This document shows positions 8,251 through 16,707 of a stretch of 64,000 nt of DNA, piece by piece. Each line of letters opens with the position of its first letter. Position 1 is the first letter of the stretch. Position numbers and translations under genes: made by a program. The DNA comes from PALSA-1353 sp050014015 (lineage in GTDB: Bacteria > Planctomycetota > Phycisphaerae > Tepidisphaerales > Tepidisphaeraceae), in the NCBI GenBank assembly GCA_050014015.1, contig JBEKEC010000026.1, positions 1 to 64,000 on the forward strand, in the 5' to 3' direction. The notes beneath the pieces are model-generated. The model worked only from the letters and a program-made list of their open reading frames with translations. It searched no databases and was not told the origin of the DNA.

Positions 8251-9183
8251 CTAACGCGGGGCCGGCGTCACGTCCAATATGGACTGAAGCACGCGGCTTG
8301 TGGCAACCACGTCGCCGTTGTGAAGATACGTCTTGCTCACCACGCGGTGGGCACAGCAGGCAATGAAAAGCGTCTTCACGTCGTCCGGGGTCACGTAATC
8401 CCGGCCGGCGACCACGGCGGAGGCCTGGCACGCCTGGGTCAGCGCCAACGCCCCGCGCGGTGAAACGCCCAGGTGCAACTGCTCGTGATGCCGAGTCGCC
8501 TCCGCCAGATCCAGAACGTAATCCACGATCGAGGAATCCATGCGCGTCCGGCTGGCGATGTCCTGGATGGCGACAACCTCGGCGGCGGTCATGACGGGCT
8601 TGAGCTGATCCAGCGCCGCCCGCCCCGGCTGGGTCGTCAGGATGCGCTGCTCGGCCGTGCGGCCCGGATATCCCAGCGACACCCGCAGCAGGAACCGGTC
8701 GAGCTGATTCTCCGGCAGGTAATACGTCCCCTCAAACTCAAACGGATTCTGCGTCGCCACCACCATGAACGGGCGCTGCAGGACCAGCGTCTGATTCTCC
8801 ACGCTCACCTGTTCCTCGCTCATCGCCTCCAGAAGCGCCGATTGCGTGCGCGGCGTCGTACGGTTGATCTCATCGGCCAACACGATGTTGGCGAAAATCG
8901 GGCCCGGCTTGAATTCAAACGCCTGGGTGTGGCCGTTGAATACCGAAACGCCCAGCACGTCGCTGGGCAGCAAATCCGGCGTGAGCTGAATGCGGCTGAA
9001 CTTGCAATCCAGGCTGCGCGCCAGCGACCGCGCCAGCACGGTCTTGCCCACGCCCGGCACGTCTTCGATCAAGACGTGGCCCCGCGCAAACAGCGCCGTC
9101 ATAAGCAGGTTGATCGAGCGCGTATCCCCCAGGAAAACGGTCCCGATGTTCTTTCTAAGCCGGTCGATCTGCGGGTTGGCCAC
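8251..9183 (-). CDS. MoxR-family AAA+ ATPase, 310 aa
   Basis: Chaperone-like AAA+ ATPase. Walker A is GVGKT at 44-48 and Walker B is IVLADEINR with Asp104-Glu105; the sensor region reads VATQNPFEFEGTYYLPENQ. The start is GTG with AAGGA about seven bases upstream. It heads the operon with DUF58, transglutaminase and cinA. MoxR proteins are thought to remodel or load metal cofactors into vWA-domain partners; the partner here should be the adjacent DUF58 protein. The leader 9184-9247 has no convincing hairpin. Confidence 0.95.
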   Translation of the reverse strand: MANPQIDRLRKNIGTVFLGDTRSINLLMTALFARGHVLIEDVPGVGKTVLARSLARSLDCKFSRIQLTPDLLPSDVLGVSVFNGHTQAFEFKPGPIFANIVLADEINRTTPRTQSALLEAMSEEQVSVENQTLVLQRPFMVVATQNPFEFEGTYYLPENQLDRFLLRVSLGYPGRTAEQRILTTQPGRAALDQLKPVMTAAEVVAIQDIASRTRMDSSIVDYVLDLAEATRHHEQLHLGVSPRGALALTQACQASAVVAGRDYVTPDDVKTLFIACCAHRVVSKTYLHNGDVVATSRVLQSILDVTPAPR

Positions 9184-9247
9184 TGAGCTTCCTTAAAACG
9201 CGAACCGCCCTAATTTTAACAAAGACCCGCTCGAAATACATCAACCC

Positions 9248-10084
9248 TCATTGCGGGCTTCCGTAAGGCGAATTTGGCCCCACGTATCCGCTCGTAAGGT
9301 GCCCCGCCGGGTAACCGCTCACGCTGGCGTGGACGATATACCCGTCGCCGGCGTTCACGGCATCGACGTGTCCGTCGAGGTAGGCGACGTTGGCCCTGTT
9401 CTGATGCCGCCAATGCACGAAACCGCCGTAGGGGCTTAAATCCGGCACGCCGGACGGGCTCATGTCAATCCCCAGGTAAAACGGCTCATGGAAGCTGCCG
9501 GTGGGAAAACCATCCATCTGCACCCCGTCGGCAAACACAACCGTCTGGGCCGGATAAAGCACGCGCGTGATCTTGAAGACTTTGTTTTGATACGAATAAG
9601 GACTCAGAAAGACGTTGAGGCCGTAGTTGGCGGCGTGGACGGCGAATTCGGAAACAAAATTGGGATCGTCGTATGGAAATTCCGGGCAGTGCAGCGCACT
9701 GGCCATCCCGGCTCCAAAATAAGCCGACAGCAATCCGCGGCTGGGGTCCAAAGCCCGATTGAGCAGTGGAAAGGCATTGTCCGTCCACCCAAACCACCAG
9801 CCGGTTTGGCCGGCGGGCAGCGCCACGGAGTTGGGCGTCATGATGCCATGCTGCTCCGTCGCATAGGCGTTGAATGCCAGCACCATCTGCCGCAGATTCG
9901 ATTTGCAAAGCGTCACGTTGGCCGAGGCGCGGGCCTTGGCCAATGCCGGCAGCAGCAATCCCATCAGCAGTGCCAGCACTGCGATGACCACCAGCAGTTC
10001 GATCAGCGTAAAAGCGCGTGCCGCGGCCCCGCATTTCCATGCGGGGCTTCGGCATCGCCGTGGTTCCAGAGCAAGCCAGATCAT
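9248..10084 (-). CDS. Prepilin-type (pseudopilin) protein with H-X9-DG-like C-terminus, 278 aa
   Basis: Secreted type IV/type II pseudopilin-like protein. The prepilin peptidase site is AARA/FTLIELL, with Phe25 as the new N-terminus and the conserved Glu at mature position 5, followed by a hydrophobic helix through about residue 45. The C-terminus has HWRHQNRANVAYLDGHVDAV, the H-X9-DG type motif common in planctomycete prepilin-like families. The ATG at 10084 touches the stop codon of the upstream PEP-CTERM gene with no gap, so both are probably made from the riboswitch-controlled transcript. It may be a surface or secretion component; the partner is unknown. Confidence 0.88.
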   Translation of the reverse strand: MIWLALEPRRCRSPAWKCGAAARAFTLIELLVVIAVLALLMGLLLPALAKARASANVTLCKSNLRQMVLAFNAYATEQHGIMTPNSVALPAGQTGWWFGWTDNAFPLLNRALDPSRGLLSAYFGAGMASALHCPEFPYDDPNFVSEFAVHAANYGLNVFLSPYSYQNKVFKITRVLYPAQTVVFADGVQMDGFPTGSFHEPFYLGIDMSPSGVPDLSPYGGFVHWRHQNRANVAYLDGHVDAVNAGDGYIVHASVSGYPAGHLTSGYVGPNSPYGSPQ

Positions 10085-11671
10085 TTAAGCCTCGCGGCGC
10101 TTTCTGCGGTGCAGCAGACACAGCAATCCCAAACCCGCTCCCGCCATGCCGGGCTCCGGCACATCCACCAGCAACCCATTGGCGGCGGCAAAGGCATCCA
10201 ACGCCGCGACGTCGCCGGCGGTGGCCGCGCCGCTGGACGCCTGGTTGAAGTTCGCCGCCAAGTCGCCAAAGTCGGCGGCGTTGACCATCCCGTCGTAGTT
10301 GAAGTTGCCCTGGTCCCAGCCGGTGACCGGCTGGTTGAAGTTCGCCGCCAGGATGGTGAAGTCGGCGGCGTTGACCAGGCCGTCCAGATTGGCGTCGCCC
10401 AACAGCGTGTAGGCCACTTCGATCTGGCCTGAAGTCAGGTTGGCGACGACGCCATCGGCCCCGTCGGCATATCCCAGGCCATATTTCAATCCGTTATACG
10501 CCAGCGGCGCCGAGGTGACGATGCCGCCGGGTCCGTTCCATGCCCCGCCGTTGTAGCCGGATTTGACGTACCCCGCGATTGTCGAAATCGGACTCGCCCC
10601 CGAATAATCAAGGATGATGTGGTTGTCGTTCACGTCCAACACGCCGCTGCCGGCGATCGACAGCGACGTGATGTTCACGCTGCTGGTGACGCTGCCGCTG
10701 CCCAGGGTCACGTCGGGGGCAAGCTGCAACGTTCCGCCGGTAATGCTCACGCCGCCCGTGGCCAGGGCGCTCGTGGCCGCGGGCGCTGCGGTTGGATTGA
10801 TGAGCAGCGTGCCGCCGTTGACGGTGGTCCCGCCGCTGTAGGTATTGGCGGTGCTCAGCGTCAGCGTTCCGCTCCCGGACTTGGTGAGCGAACCGGCGCC
10901 CGCGATGCTGCCGGAGCCGCTGATCGTATAGTTGCCGGAACTGCTGACGGTCACCGAGCCGGGACTGACGGTGCTGTTTAACGTCACCGTGTAATGGCCG
11001 CCGTTGGCGTCGTTGAAGGTGACGGGATCGCAATCGCTGTAAACCGTTGCGCCGGCGCCGTTGTTCCAGTTGTTGTTCTTGTTGATATCCCACGTCACGC
11101 CGTCGCCCGGCAAACGGGCGCCGGCATTGTTCCAGGTCAGAGCCGTTCCCGAGATGCCGGTTTCCGGCAGCCGCGGCGCATTATCATTGGCAAAGCTGTT
11201 GTACCACCCGTCAAACGAGCCGTTGGAAATCATCACGTCCCCCGCCCCCAAGCTCGCGTCCGTCCAGTTCACCGTCTTGTTGACGCCGTCGTAAACGCCG
11301 TTCAAATAGCGCCAATAATCGTCCGCATTCCCGCTGTCGGATTCAAAACTGAAATTGTCCACGAAATATTCGTCGAATTCCGGGTAATACGTGGACTGGA
11401 CTATCAGCCGCGGATCGGCCGCCGCGATGTTTTGAAGCATCTGAAAACCGCTGACCGGAGTGTTGTATTTGTATTCCCAGGCGTACGATCCGCCGCCCGT
11501 GTCCTGAAAGTCGATCACCTCGTAGGAGGTGTACTGCCCGGACCCGACAACCCCTTCCACGTCTAGAACGTTGCCATCGGCTGAAACGACGTTGGCGACC
11601 GGAACGGCATGGGCGGCGGACGCGATGCCGCCGGCCAATGCCGCAAAAATAACGCGCGTGCTGCGACGCAT
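10085..11671 (-). CDS. Secreted PEP-CTERM protein with autotransporter-type beta-strand repeat and dockerin-like repeats, 528 aa
   Basis: Exported surface protein of unknown ligand. Residues 1-22 are a signal peptide (ends ASAAHA). An autotransporter-associated beta-strand repeat (GSGTLTLSTANTYSGGTTV) lies near 266-292. Two dockerin-like calcium-type repeats (GDANLDGLVNAADF and GNFNYDGMVNAADF) fall at about 425-477. The end is a PEP-CTERM sorting signal: VPEP near 504, a hydrophobic stretch and the basic tail RRKRREA, so an exosortase should process it. The ATG at 11671 was chosen over an in-frame upstream start because GGAGGAGG lies just ahead and the signal peptide begins there. A cobalamin riboswitch sits in its leader, an unexpected regulator for such a protein. 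The prepilin gene follows directly. Confidence 0.9.
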   Translation of the reverse strand: MRRSTRVIFAALAGGIASAAHAVPVANVVSADGNVLDVEGVVGSGQYTSYEVIDFQDTGGGSYAWEYKYNTPVSGFQMLQNIAAADPRLIVQSTYYPEFDEYFVDNFSFESDSGNADDYWRYLNGVYDGVNKTVNWTDASLGAGDVMISNGSFDGWYNSFANDNAPRLPETGISGTALTWNNAGARLPGDGVTWDINKNNNWNNGAGATVYSDCDPVTFNDANGGHYTVTLNSTVSPGSVTVSSSGNYTISGSGSIAGAGSLTKSGSGTLTLSTANTYSGGTTVNGGTLLINPTAAPAATSALATGGVSITGGTLQLAPDVTLGSGSVTSSVNITSLSIAGSGVLDVNDNHIILDYSGASPISTIAGYVKSGYNGGAWNGPGGIVTSAPLAYNGLKYGLGYADGADGVVANLTSGQIEVAYTLLGDANLDGLVNAADFTILAANFNQPVTGWDQGNFNYDGMVNAADFGDLAANFNQASSGAATAGDVAALDAFAAANGLLVDVPEPGMAGAGLGLLCLLHRRKRREA

Positions 11672-11748
11672 AATGGACCTCCTCCATGATGAAAACGCGG
11701 TTTTCAAATGCAGCGGCCAAACGGCCGGCCAACCGGTCTTCACAAGCC

Positions 11749-11802
11749 AAAACAAAAAATAAATGTGCGATTCCGAAAGCTGATTCGCGCAGCCCAATCG
11801 GA
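11749..11802 (-). terminator. Terminator-like hairpin between cobalamin riboswitch and gene (putative expression platform)
   Basis: On the minus strand TCCGA...TCGGA (11772-11776 with 11798-11802) closes a hairpin with an inner GCTG/CAGC stem, followed about ten bases later by a T-rich run (ATTTATTTTTTGTTTT, about 11748-11763). It lies downstream of the aptamer and upstream of the start codon, where a transcription-termination platform would be expected. A separate TGAAAA/TTTTCA hairpin just ahead of the ribosome-binding site is another candidate control element. This reading is inferred from base pairing by eye. Confidence 0.5.
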
Positions 11803-11834
11803 CATGACTTCGGGACAGGCATCAGCCCATCCCG

Positions 11835-12000
11835 CATGGCAGGCAGGTCTTCTGGCTCGTGACATCCGGCACGTGTCTTCCCGGTGAGAACCACCAGTGA
11901 TTTTGAGTGCCGGTCGGGCTTTGCAGCCCGCGCGAGGTCACTAACAGCGGCGCGTCCGCGGCGGATTTTCACCGCCTTCCCTGACGCCTGCGAAACCTAC
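11835..12000 (-). promoter_or_regulatory. Cobalamin (AdoCbl) riboswitch
   Basis: Read on the minus strand, the conserved parts appear in order: AGGGAA, GGTGAAAATCC with its GC partners, GCGCCGCTGTTA, GTGACC, CACTGG, CCGGGAAGAC and the B12 box GAGCCAGAAGACCTGCC (11842-11858). The closing P1 stem GCAGGC/GCCTGC pairs the two ends. This is a near-textbook RF00174-type aptamer. It lies about 165 bases upstream of the PEP-CTERM gene, in sense orientation. Cobalamin binding normally lowers expression of the downstream gene. Confidence 0.95.
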
Positions 12001-12073
12001 AAAACCAAAAATCACCGGCAATGTCAATGGATCAAATGAAGAAAAACAACCGCAAAGACTTGGAGTTGCATTG

Positions 12074-13834
12074 TTATGGAGCGCCCACGGGGGGGCGCGG
12101 CGCCGCGCCGGACGCCAGCGCGGTTGACGAGTCGATCGTACTCTGGGCGTCTTCGGCGGCGCGCTGGTGATCGTGCGCGCCCGATGAATCCCCGATCAGC
12201 GTTGCGAACTGCGCCCACTGGCGATTGGCCTCCACGACCCCCATCAGCGCCAGCATTCGGCGCTGATCCGCCGCCGGACCATAATCGGTCGCCCCATACC
12301 TCTGGTCGCCGTACGCGTCCACCGTTTCCCCGAAGGCCTTGTTGACGTCGTCCTCCGATTGCTTGAGCTGGTCCGGATCGGGCCTGGCCAGGTCTTCGAA
12401 CGATTTGGGCATATCCACGCCCGTCTTTTCCTTGGCCAGCAGTATGGTGATGCCGGGAACTTGAATGGCCTTGCTCGTCGCCGCGATGTCCAGGTTCTTG
12501 AAATATCGCGCCGCATCGGCCGGCGAGACGGGGAACCCGTCAAACATCCGGTCGATCTGCAGATCGATCCGCGTCTTTGCCGCCGCCACCGACGCCCGCG
12601 CTTCCAGCGCCGACGCCATCTCCAGATTGAAATACATCGGATGCAGCGTCTCCTCGGCCTGTTGCCAGATGACCGTATCCGGATCGTCCTGCTTCTCGCG
12701 GATGTCGGCCATCCATTGGCCACGAAGCTGATTGCACTGCGCGATGACGTTGTTGAGATGCGGAATCACCGAGTTCAAATCGGTATTGATCTTGTCCCGA
12801 AGCCCGGCCGCGTCCAGCATCGCCTTGGCCAGGTCCTGCGCCAATCCGTCGATGGTCTGGTCGCCCCCGCCGGCGCTGGCGACGATCAGGTCCTGCTCGG
12901 CTTTCTTCTGGGCCTGAATCTGTTGAGAGATGGTCTCCCATCGCGTTTGCTGGGCATTGATTTGATCGTCCAGCGTTTTGACGGCGGCTTCCAGGGCCGT
13001 CCGCTTTTCGGTGGCGCCGTCAAGGTCGGCCTTCAATCGCGCCAGTTTGACCGCGAGCGTCGCCGCCTGGGAATCCGCGATCGCCGCGTCACGCCGGGCG
13101 CTCGCCGCCGCCGTCGTGTCGCTCACCTGCTGATCGCCCAATTCACCTTCGGCCCTCCGCAAATACGTCTCGGCATCCGCGCCTTTGGCGGCGCTGAGTT
13201 TGTGCGCGGCTTCGGCGTCCGCCTGGTTCTTTTCAATCTCCCCGTTGAGCGTTTCGATCTCCTGCGTGACCGCAAACAGCGTCGGCGACGTCACGCTCCC
13301 GTTGCGGTCCGACGCGCTCGGATTGGGCATCATCCACGTCAATCGGTCGGCGGACCCGGCGATTTGCGCCTGCATCGCCTTCAGCGTCTGGACCTGTGCC
13401 GACGAATCGTATGACTTGAGCGTATCCACGCTGGCCTGCAAACTGGCAATCTGCATCGCCAGCGACTCGATGTCGTTGATGTTCCGGCTGATGACCAGTT
13501 CCTCCGAACGCAGCTCGGCGATCATCATCATGACCCGCTCCAGCCGAAGCTGGGATTGCCGCGCCCGCACCAGAATTTGCATCTGCGCCGACAGATCGCG
13601 ATTGTTGGCCAGATTGTCGAAGCTTAATTGAATCTTATTGAGATCCTCCAGACGCTGCTCTTCGGTCCGGTCCCGACCCTGCGCTTCGGCCCGGTCCTGA
13701 TCCGCCTGGGCAATCGCCTCCCTGGCCGCGCGGTCGGCTTGCTGTTCGCTGTTTCCACAGCCGATCAGCGACCCAAACCCCGTGCAAACCAACACCGTCA
13801 TTAATCCCGAAATCGCCGCCTTCAGCTTAAACAT
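12074..13834 (-). CDS. Coiled-coil lipoprotein of unknown function, 586 aa
   Basis: Residues 1-25 form a lipoprotein signal and Cys26 the lipid site (GSLIGC). The rest is almost entirely helical and charged, with long heptad-like stretches (about 30-130, 180-300, 300-345) rich in Gln, Ala, Asp and Glu, ending in a low-complexity SSTALASGAAPRPPVGAP tail. The ATG at 13834 follows GGAG by nine bases; a longer frame starts at 13891 without a signal peptide. I do not recognise a family. It probably stands on the periplasmic face of a membrane. It lies upstream of, and in the same direction as, the riboswitch unit but has its own stop 74 bases before it. Confidence 0.8.
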   Translation of the reverse strand: MFKLKAAISGLMTVLVCTGFGSLIGCGNSEQQADRAAREAIAQADQDRAEAQGRDRTEEQRLEDLNKIQLSFDNLANNRDLSAQMQILVRARQSQLRLERVMMMIAELRSEELVISRNINDIESLAMQIASLQASVDTLKSYDSSAQVQTLKAMQAQIAGSADRLTWMMPNPSASDRNGSVTSPTLFAVTQEIETLNGEIEKNQADAEAAHKLSAAKGADAETYLRRAEGELGDQQVSDTTAAASARRDAAIADSQAATLAVKLARLKADLDGATEKRTALEAAVKTLDDQINAQQTRWETISQQIQAQKKAEQDLIVASAGGGDQTIDGLAQDLAKAMLDAAGLRDKINTDLNSVIPHLNNVIAQCNQLRGQWMADIREKQDDPDTVIWQQAEETLHPMYFNLEMASALEARASVAAAKTRIDLQIDRMFDGFPVSPADAARYFKNLDIAATSKAIQVPGITILLAKEKTGVDMPKSFEDLARPDPDQLKQSEDDVNKAFGETVDAYGDQRYGATDYGPAADQRRMLALMGVVEANRQWAQFATLIGDSSGAHDHQRAAEDAQSTIDSSTALASGAAPRPPVGAP

Positions 13835-13923
13835 CGAATAAATCTCCGCATGAACCTCTTTGGGCAGGTCAGAAGCCGCTATTTTCGCCATGACGGCGGT
13901 TCAAGTCAAATCGCATCATGTTC

Positions 13924-13952
13924 ACTATAAACTCCGCACAATACGGTTGCCA
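13924..13952 (-). promoter_or_regulatory. Candidate sigma-70 promoter for the coiled-coil lipoprotein
   Basis: On the minus strand a TATAGT -10 box (complement of 13924-13929) has a weak -35-like TGGCAA 17 bases upstream. It would give a leader of about 80 bases. This divergent gap (13835-14147) holds no other clear feature. Confidence 0.3.
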
Positions 13953-14147
13953 TTGTACACAACGACGCATCCCCCGCGTGGCCGTTGCGGTCAATCGGCG
14001 GATCCGTCGCGTCTAACCCTGGGGCGAAATGACGTGAATGCGGTAGTAGGGATTCCTAACGGTGCACCAATGCGCCTGTCGCCGTAGTATGGACGAGCTA
14101 TTGCGCCAATGCGATCCTTTGGCGAGGCGAACGCGGAGGCTGACGTC

Positions 14148-16574
14148 ATGTTTCGGCGAATCATTGTTGTGATGGCGATTGTTGGGGGACTTCTGGCCGT
14201 ATCCGGGTGCGTGTACGCGGTTGACTCCCCCGCAACCGGTGCGGATTCGGCGGCGCCGGCGCAGCCTTCGCGCTGGCCCATGCACGCGACGACCAGCGAC
14301 GGCGCCGAGGTCACGATCTTTCAGCCGCAACTCGAGGATTTCCAGGGTAACGTCATCTCGGCCCGCGCCGCGGTGGCGGTGACGCCCGCGAACGCGCAGG
14401 AACCGATTTTTGGAGCGATCTGGCTCGAAAGCCGCGTTGCAACGGATCGGGTCGCGCGCACTGTGCAGGTGTTAGACGTGAACGTGACCAAGGTGCTGTT
14501 TCCCAATTCCCAGTCCGTTTCCACGCAACCTTTGTCGGATGCGGTTCGCCAGACCATTCTGGCGCAGTCGATCACGTTGTCATTGGATCATTTGCTGGCT
14601 TCGTTGGAGGCTATTCAAAAGGCCCAGACGGCCGCCGCTGATTTACAGACCACTCCGCCGGCGATCGTTTTCCGCGATCATCCGGCCGTGAAGGTGCAGT
14701 ACGACGGAACGGCGAAATTGGAACAGGTGGAGAATTCCAATCTCATGCGAGTCGTGAACACGCCGTTCTTCGTCGCGCTGGACCCATCGTCCCGCACCTA
14801 TTTCTTGAAAGGCGCCGGACACTGGTTTGCCGCCCCCGATCCCATGGGGCCGTTCCAATATGCGACGCAGGTCCCGCAGCCCATTGCGCAGTTGGCCGAC
14901 CAGAGCGGATATTCCGACCCCCAGCAGCCGATTCCCGATGATGAGGTTACCCGTCTGGAAATCGTAGCGGCCACCGACCCCACCGAATTGATCTGGACCG
15001 ACGGCCCGCCGCAAATGTCCACGATCCCCGGCACCGGCTTGCTCTATTGGGCCAACACCGACTCCGATGTCTTCGTTCAAATCGGCACGCAGCAAACCTT
15101 CGTGCTTTTGTCGGGCCGCTGGTACGCGGCCAACAGTCCGAACGGCCCATGGACGTACGTCGCCCCGGACCATTTGCCGGATGATTTCGCGAAGATTCCC
15201 GCCAATTGCCCCAAAGCGAATGTCCTGGCCAGTATTCCCGGAACCCAGCAGGCCCAGGATGCGATCGCCGATACCTATATTCCGCAGACCGCGGCCGTCG
15301 ATTGCAATAGTTACGACCAGCCCCCCGTCGACTACGACGGCGAGGCGAACTTCCAAGCCATCCAGGACACGAATTGCAGTTACTGCGTAAACACGGACTG
15401 CTCAGTCATCCTCGTGAGCGGAACGTATTACTGCTGCTACAACGCGGTCTGGTATCAGTGCGATCAACCCCGCGGCCGGTGGATCATTTGCCGCCGAGTC
15501 CCCAGAGACATCTACGCCATTCCCCCCTCCTGCCCGATTTATCCCGTGCGATTCGTCTATATCTACGGATATACCCAAGACGTGATCTATGTCGGCTACA
15601 CCCCGGGCTACGTCGGCTGCTATCCCGCCGACGGCGTGGTCGTCTATGGAACGGGTTATCGCTATGAACCCTGGTTTCATCAGCGCTACATCCCCCGCCC
15701 CAGCACGTTCGGGTATGCCGCGAAGTACCATCCCTATACCGGCCGATGGGGGTTCGGCTTTGGCCTGGCATCCGGCGGTGGACAAACGTGGATCGCTGCC
15801 AACCCCAAAGAACACCACGAATCCAGCTGGTTCGGCTACGGCGGATATCGCCCGTCCCAGGCCCCCGCCAACCTCAAAATCAACCGCACGATCATCGACG
15901 CCAACAACGTGAAGCGCCAGGCCTACGAGCAAAATGTCTATCAGCGCCGCGGCGACCTGCATCCCGAAGCCCCCGGCGTGACGCCCGGCAAGGGAAATCC
16001 GCCCAAGGAAACTTCACCAAAGGAGAATCCCCCGAAGGCAAATCCCCAACCCGTCGTTCGCGACGATCTGAACAACAACAACGTCTATGTGAATCAGCAG
16101 GGCGACGTCTACCGCCGCACGGATAAGGGCTGGGAGAAGCGCGACGGCAACCAATGGAAACCGCAACCGACGCCCCCGCCGAATCCGGTACACCCCGCCA
16201 AGGCGCAGCCCGAATCGCCGACCCCGCCGCCAGTGCATCCCGCCAAGGTTCAACCCGAATCGCCGCCCCCGCCACCGCCGTCGGATCGGACCAATTCAGG
16301 CGGGGAACAAGTCCAGAACCCGAAGCCCGCTCATGAACCCACCCCGCCGCCCGCGCCGCCGCGCAACAACGAGCAGAACAACAAAACCGAGCCGCGCAAC
16401 CAGCCCAAGCCCAACCCCGACCAAGGCGCTCCCGAGCAGGATTATCGCGCCCGCCAGCAAGGCGAGCAGCGTGGCCGCCCCGAAACCCCGCCGCCCCCGC
16501 CGCCGCCCCCGCCGCCGCCTCAGCACAACGAACCCCACGAAAGTCCGCAACAGCCGCAAAAGGGCGGGAAATAA
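14148..16574 (+). CDS. Large lipoprotein with repeated W-x-A-x-x-P-x-G-P-W units and proline-rich tail (carbohydrate-binding V/XII-like), 808 aa
   Basis: Lipoprotein signal with Cys21 (LLAVSGC). The middle has three related units: WFAAPDPMGPF...VPQPI, WYAANSPNGPWTYVAPDHLP...IP, and a third, cysteine-rich version (TYYCCYNAVWYQCDQPRGRW...VPRDIYAIPPS). These resemble proteins annotated as carbohydrate-binding family V/XII. Eleven Cys cluster in and around the third unit, followed by a Tyr/Gly-rich stretch (VYGTGYRYEPWFHQRYIPRP). From about residue 620 the protein is disordered and rich in Pro, Gln and Asn, with a run of eleven prolines near the end. The start at 14148 has GGAGG eight bases ahead. 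Function is unknown; a cell-surface role is likely. Confidence 0.82.
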   Translation: MFRRIIVVMAIVGGLLAVSGCVYAVDSPATGADSAAPAQPSRWPMHATTSDGAEVTIFQPQLEDFQGNVISARAAVAVTPANAQEPIFGAIWLESRVATDRVARTVQVLDVNVTKVLFPNSQSVSTQPLSDAVRQTILAQSITLSLDHLLASLEAIQKAQTAAADLQTTPPAIVFRDHPAVKVQYDGTAKLEQVENSNLMRVVNTPFFVALDPSSRTYFLKGAGHWFAAPDPMGPFQYATQVPQPIAQLADQSGYSDPQQPIPDDEVTRLEIVAATDPTELIWTDGPPQMSTIPGTGLLYWANTDSDVFVQIGTQQTFVLLSGRWYAANSPNGPWTYVAPDHLPDDFAKIPANCPKANVLASIPGTQQAQDAIADTYIPQTAAVDCNSYDQPPVDYDGEANFQAIQDTNCSYCVNTDCSVILVSGTYYCCYNAVWYQCDQPRGRWIICRRVPRDIYAIPPSCPIYPVRFVYIYGYTQDVIYVGYTPGYVGCYPADGVVVYGTGYRYEPWFHQRYIPRPSTFGYAAKYHPYTGRWGFGFGLASGGGQTWIAANPKEHHESSWFGYGGYRPSQAPANLKINRTIIDANNVKRQAYEQNVYQRRGDLHPEAPGVTPGKGNPPKETSPKENPPKANPQPVVRDDLNNNNVYVNQQGDVYRRTDKGWEKRDGNQWKPQPTPPPNPVHPAKAQPESPTPPPVHPAKVQPESPPPPPPSDRTNSGGEQVQNPKPAHEPTPPPAPPRNNEQNNKTEPRNQPKPNPDQGAPEQDYRARQQGEQRGRPETPPPPPPPPPPPQHNEPHESPQQPQKGGK

Positions 16575-16613
16575 AGCTTCCTTTCTCTCCCCTCGCCCCA
16601 GACTTCGCCCCGT

Positions 16614-16671
16614 TTAATTAGGGACAGTCACCTATTTTCCTGCGCTAAATTAGGGACAGTCACCCATTTCC
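16614..16671. repeat. Tandem REP pair upstream of the RAYT gene
   Basis: Two direct copies of TTAGGGACAGTCACC: one in 16614-16636 ending CTATTTT, the other in 16644-16671 ending CATTTCC. The second is a perfect 19-bp inverted match (16653-16671) of the copy at the transposase 3' end. Confidence 0.9.
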
Positions 16672-16707
16672 ATTGCCCTTTGCATCGAGTTGAGGCAAAA
16701 TGCGGGC

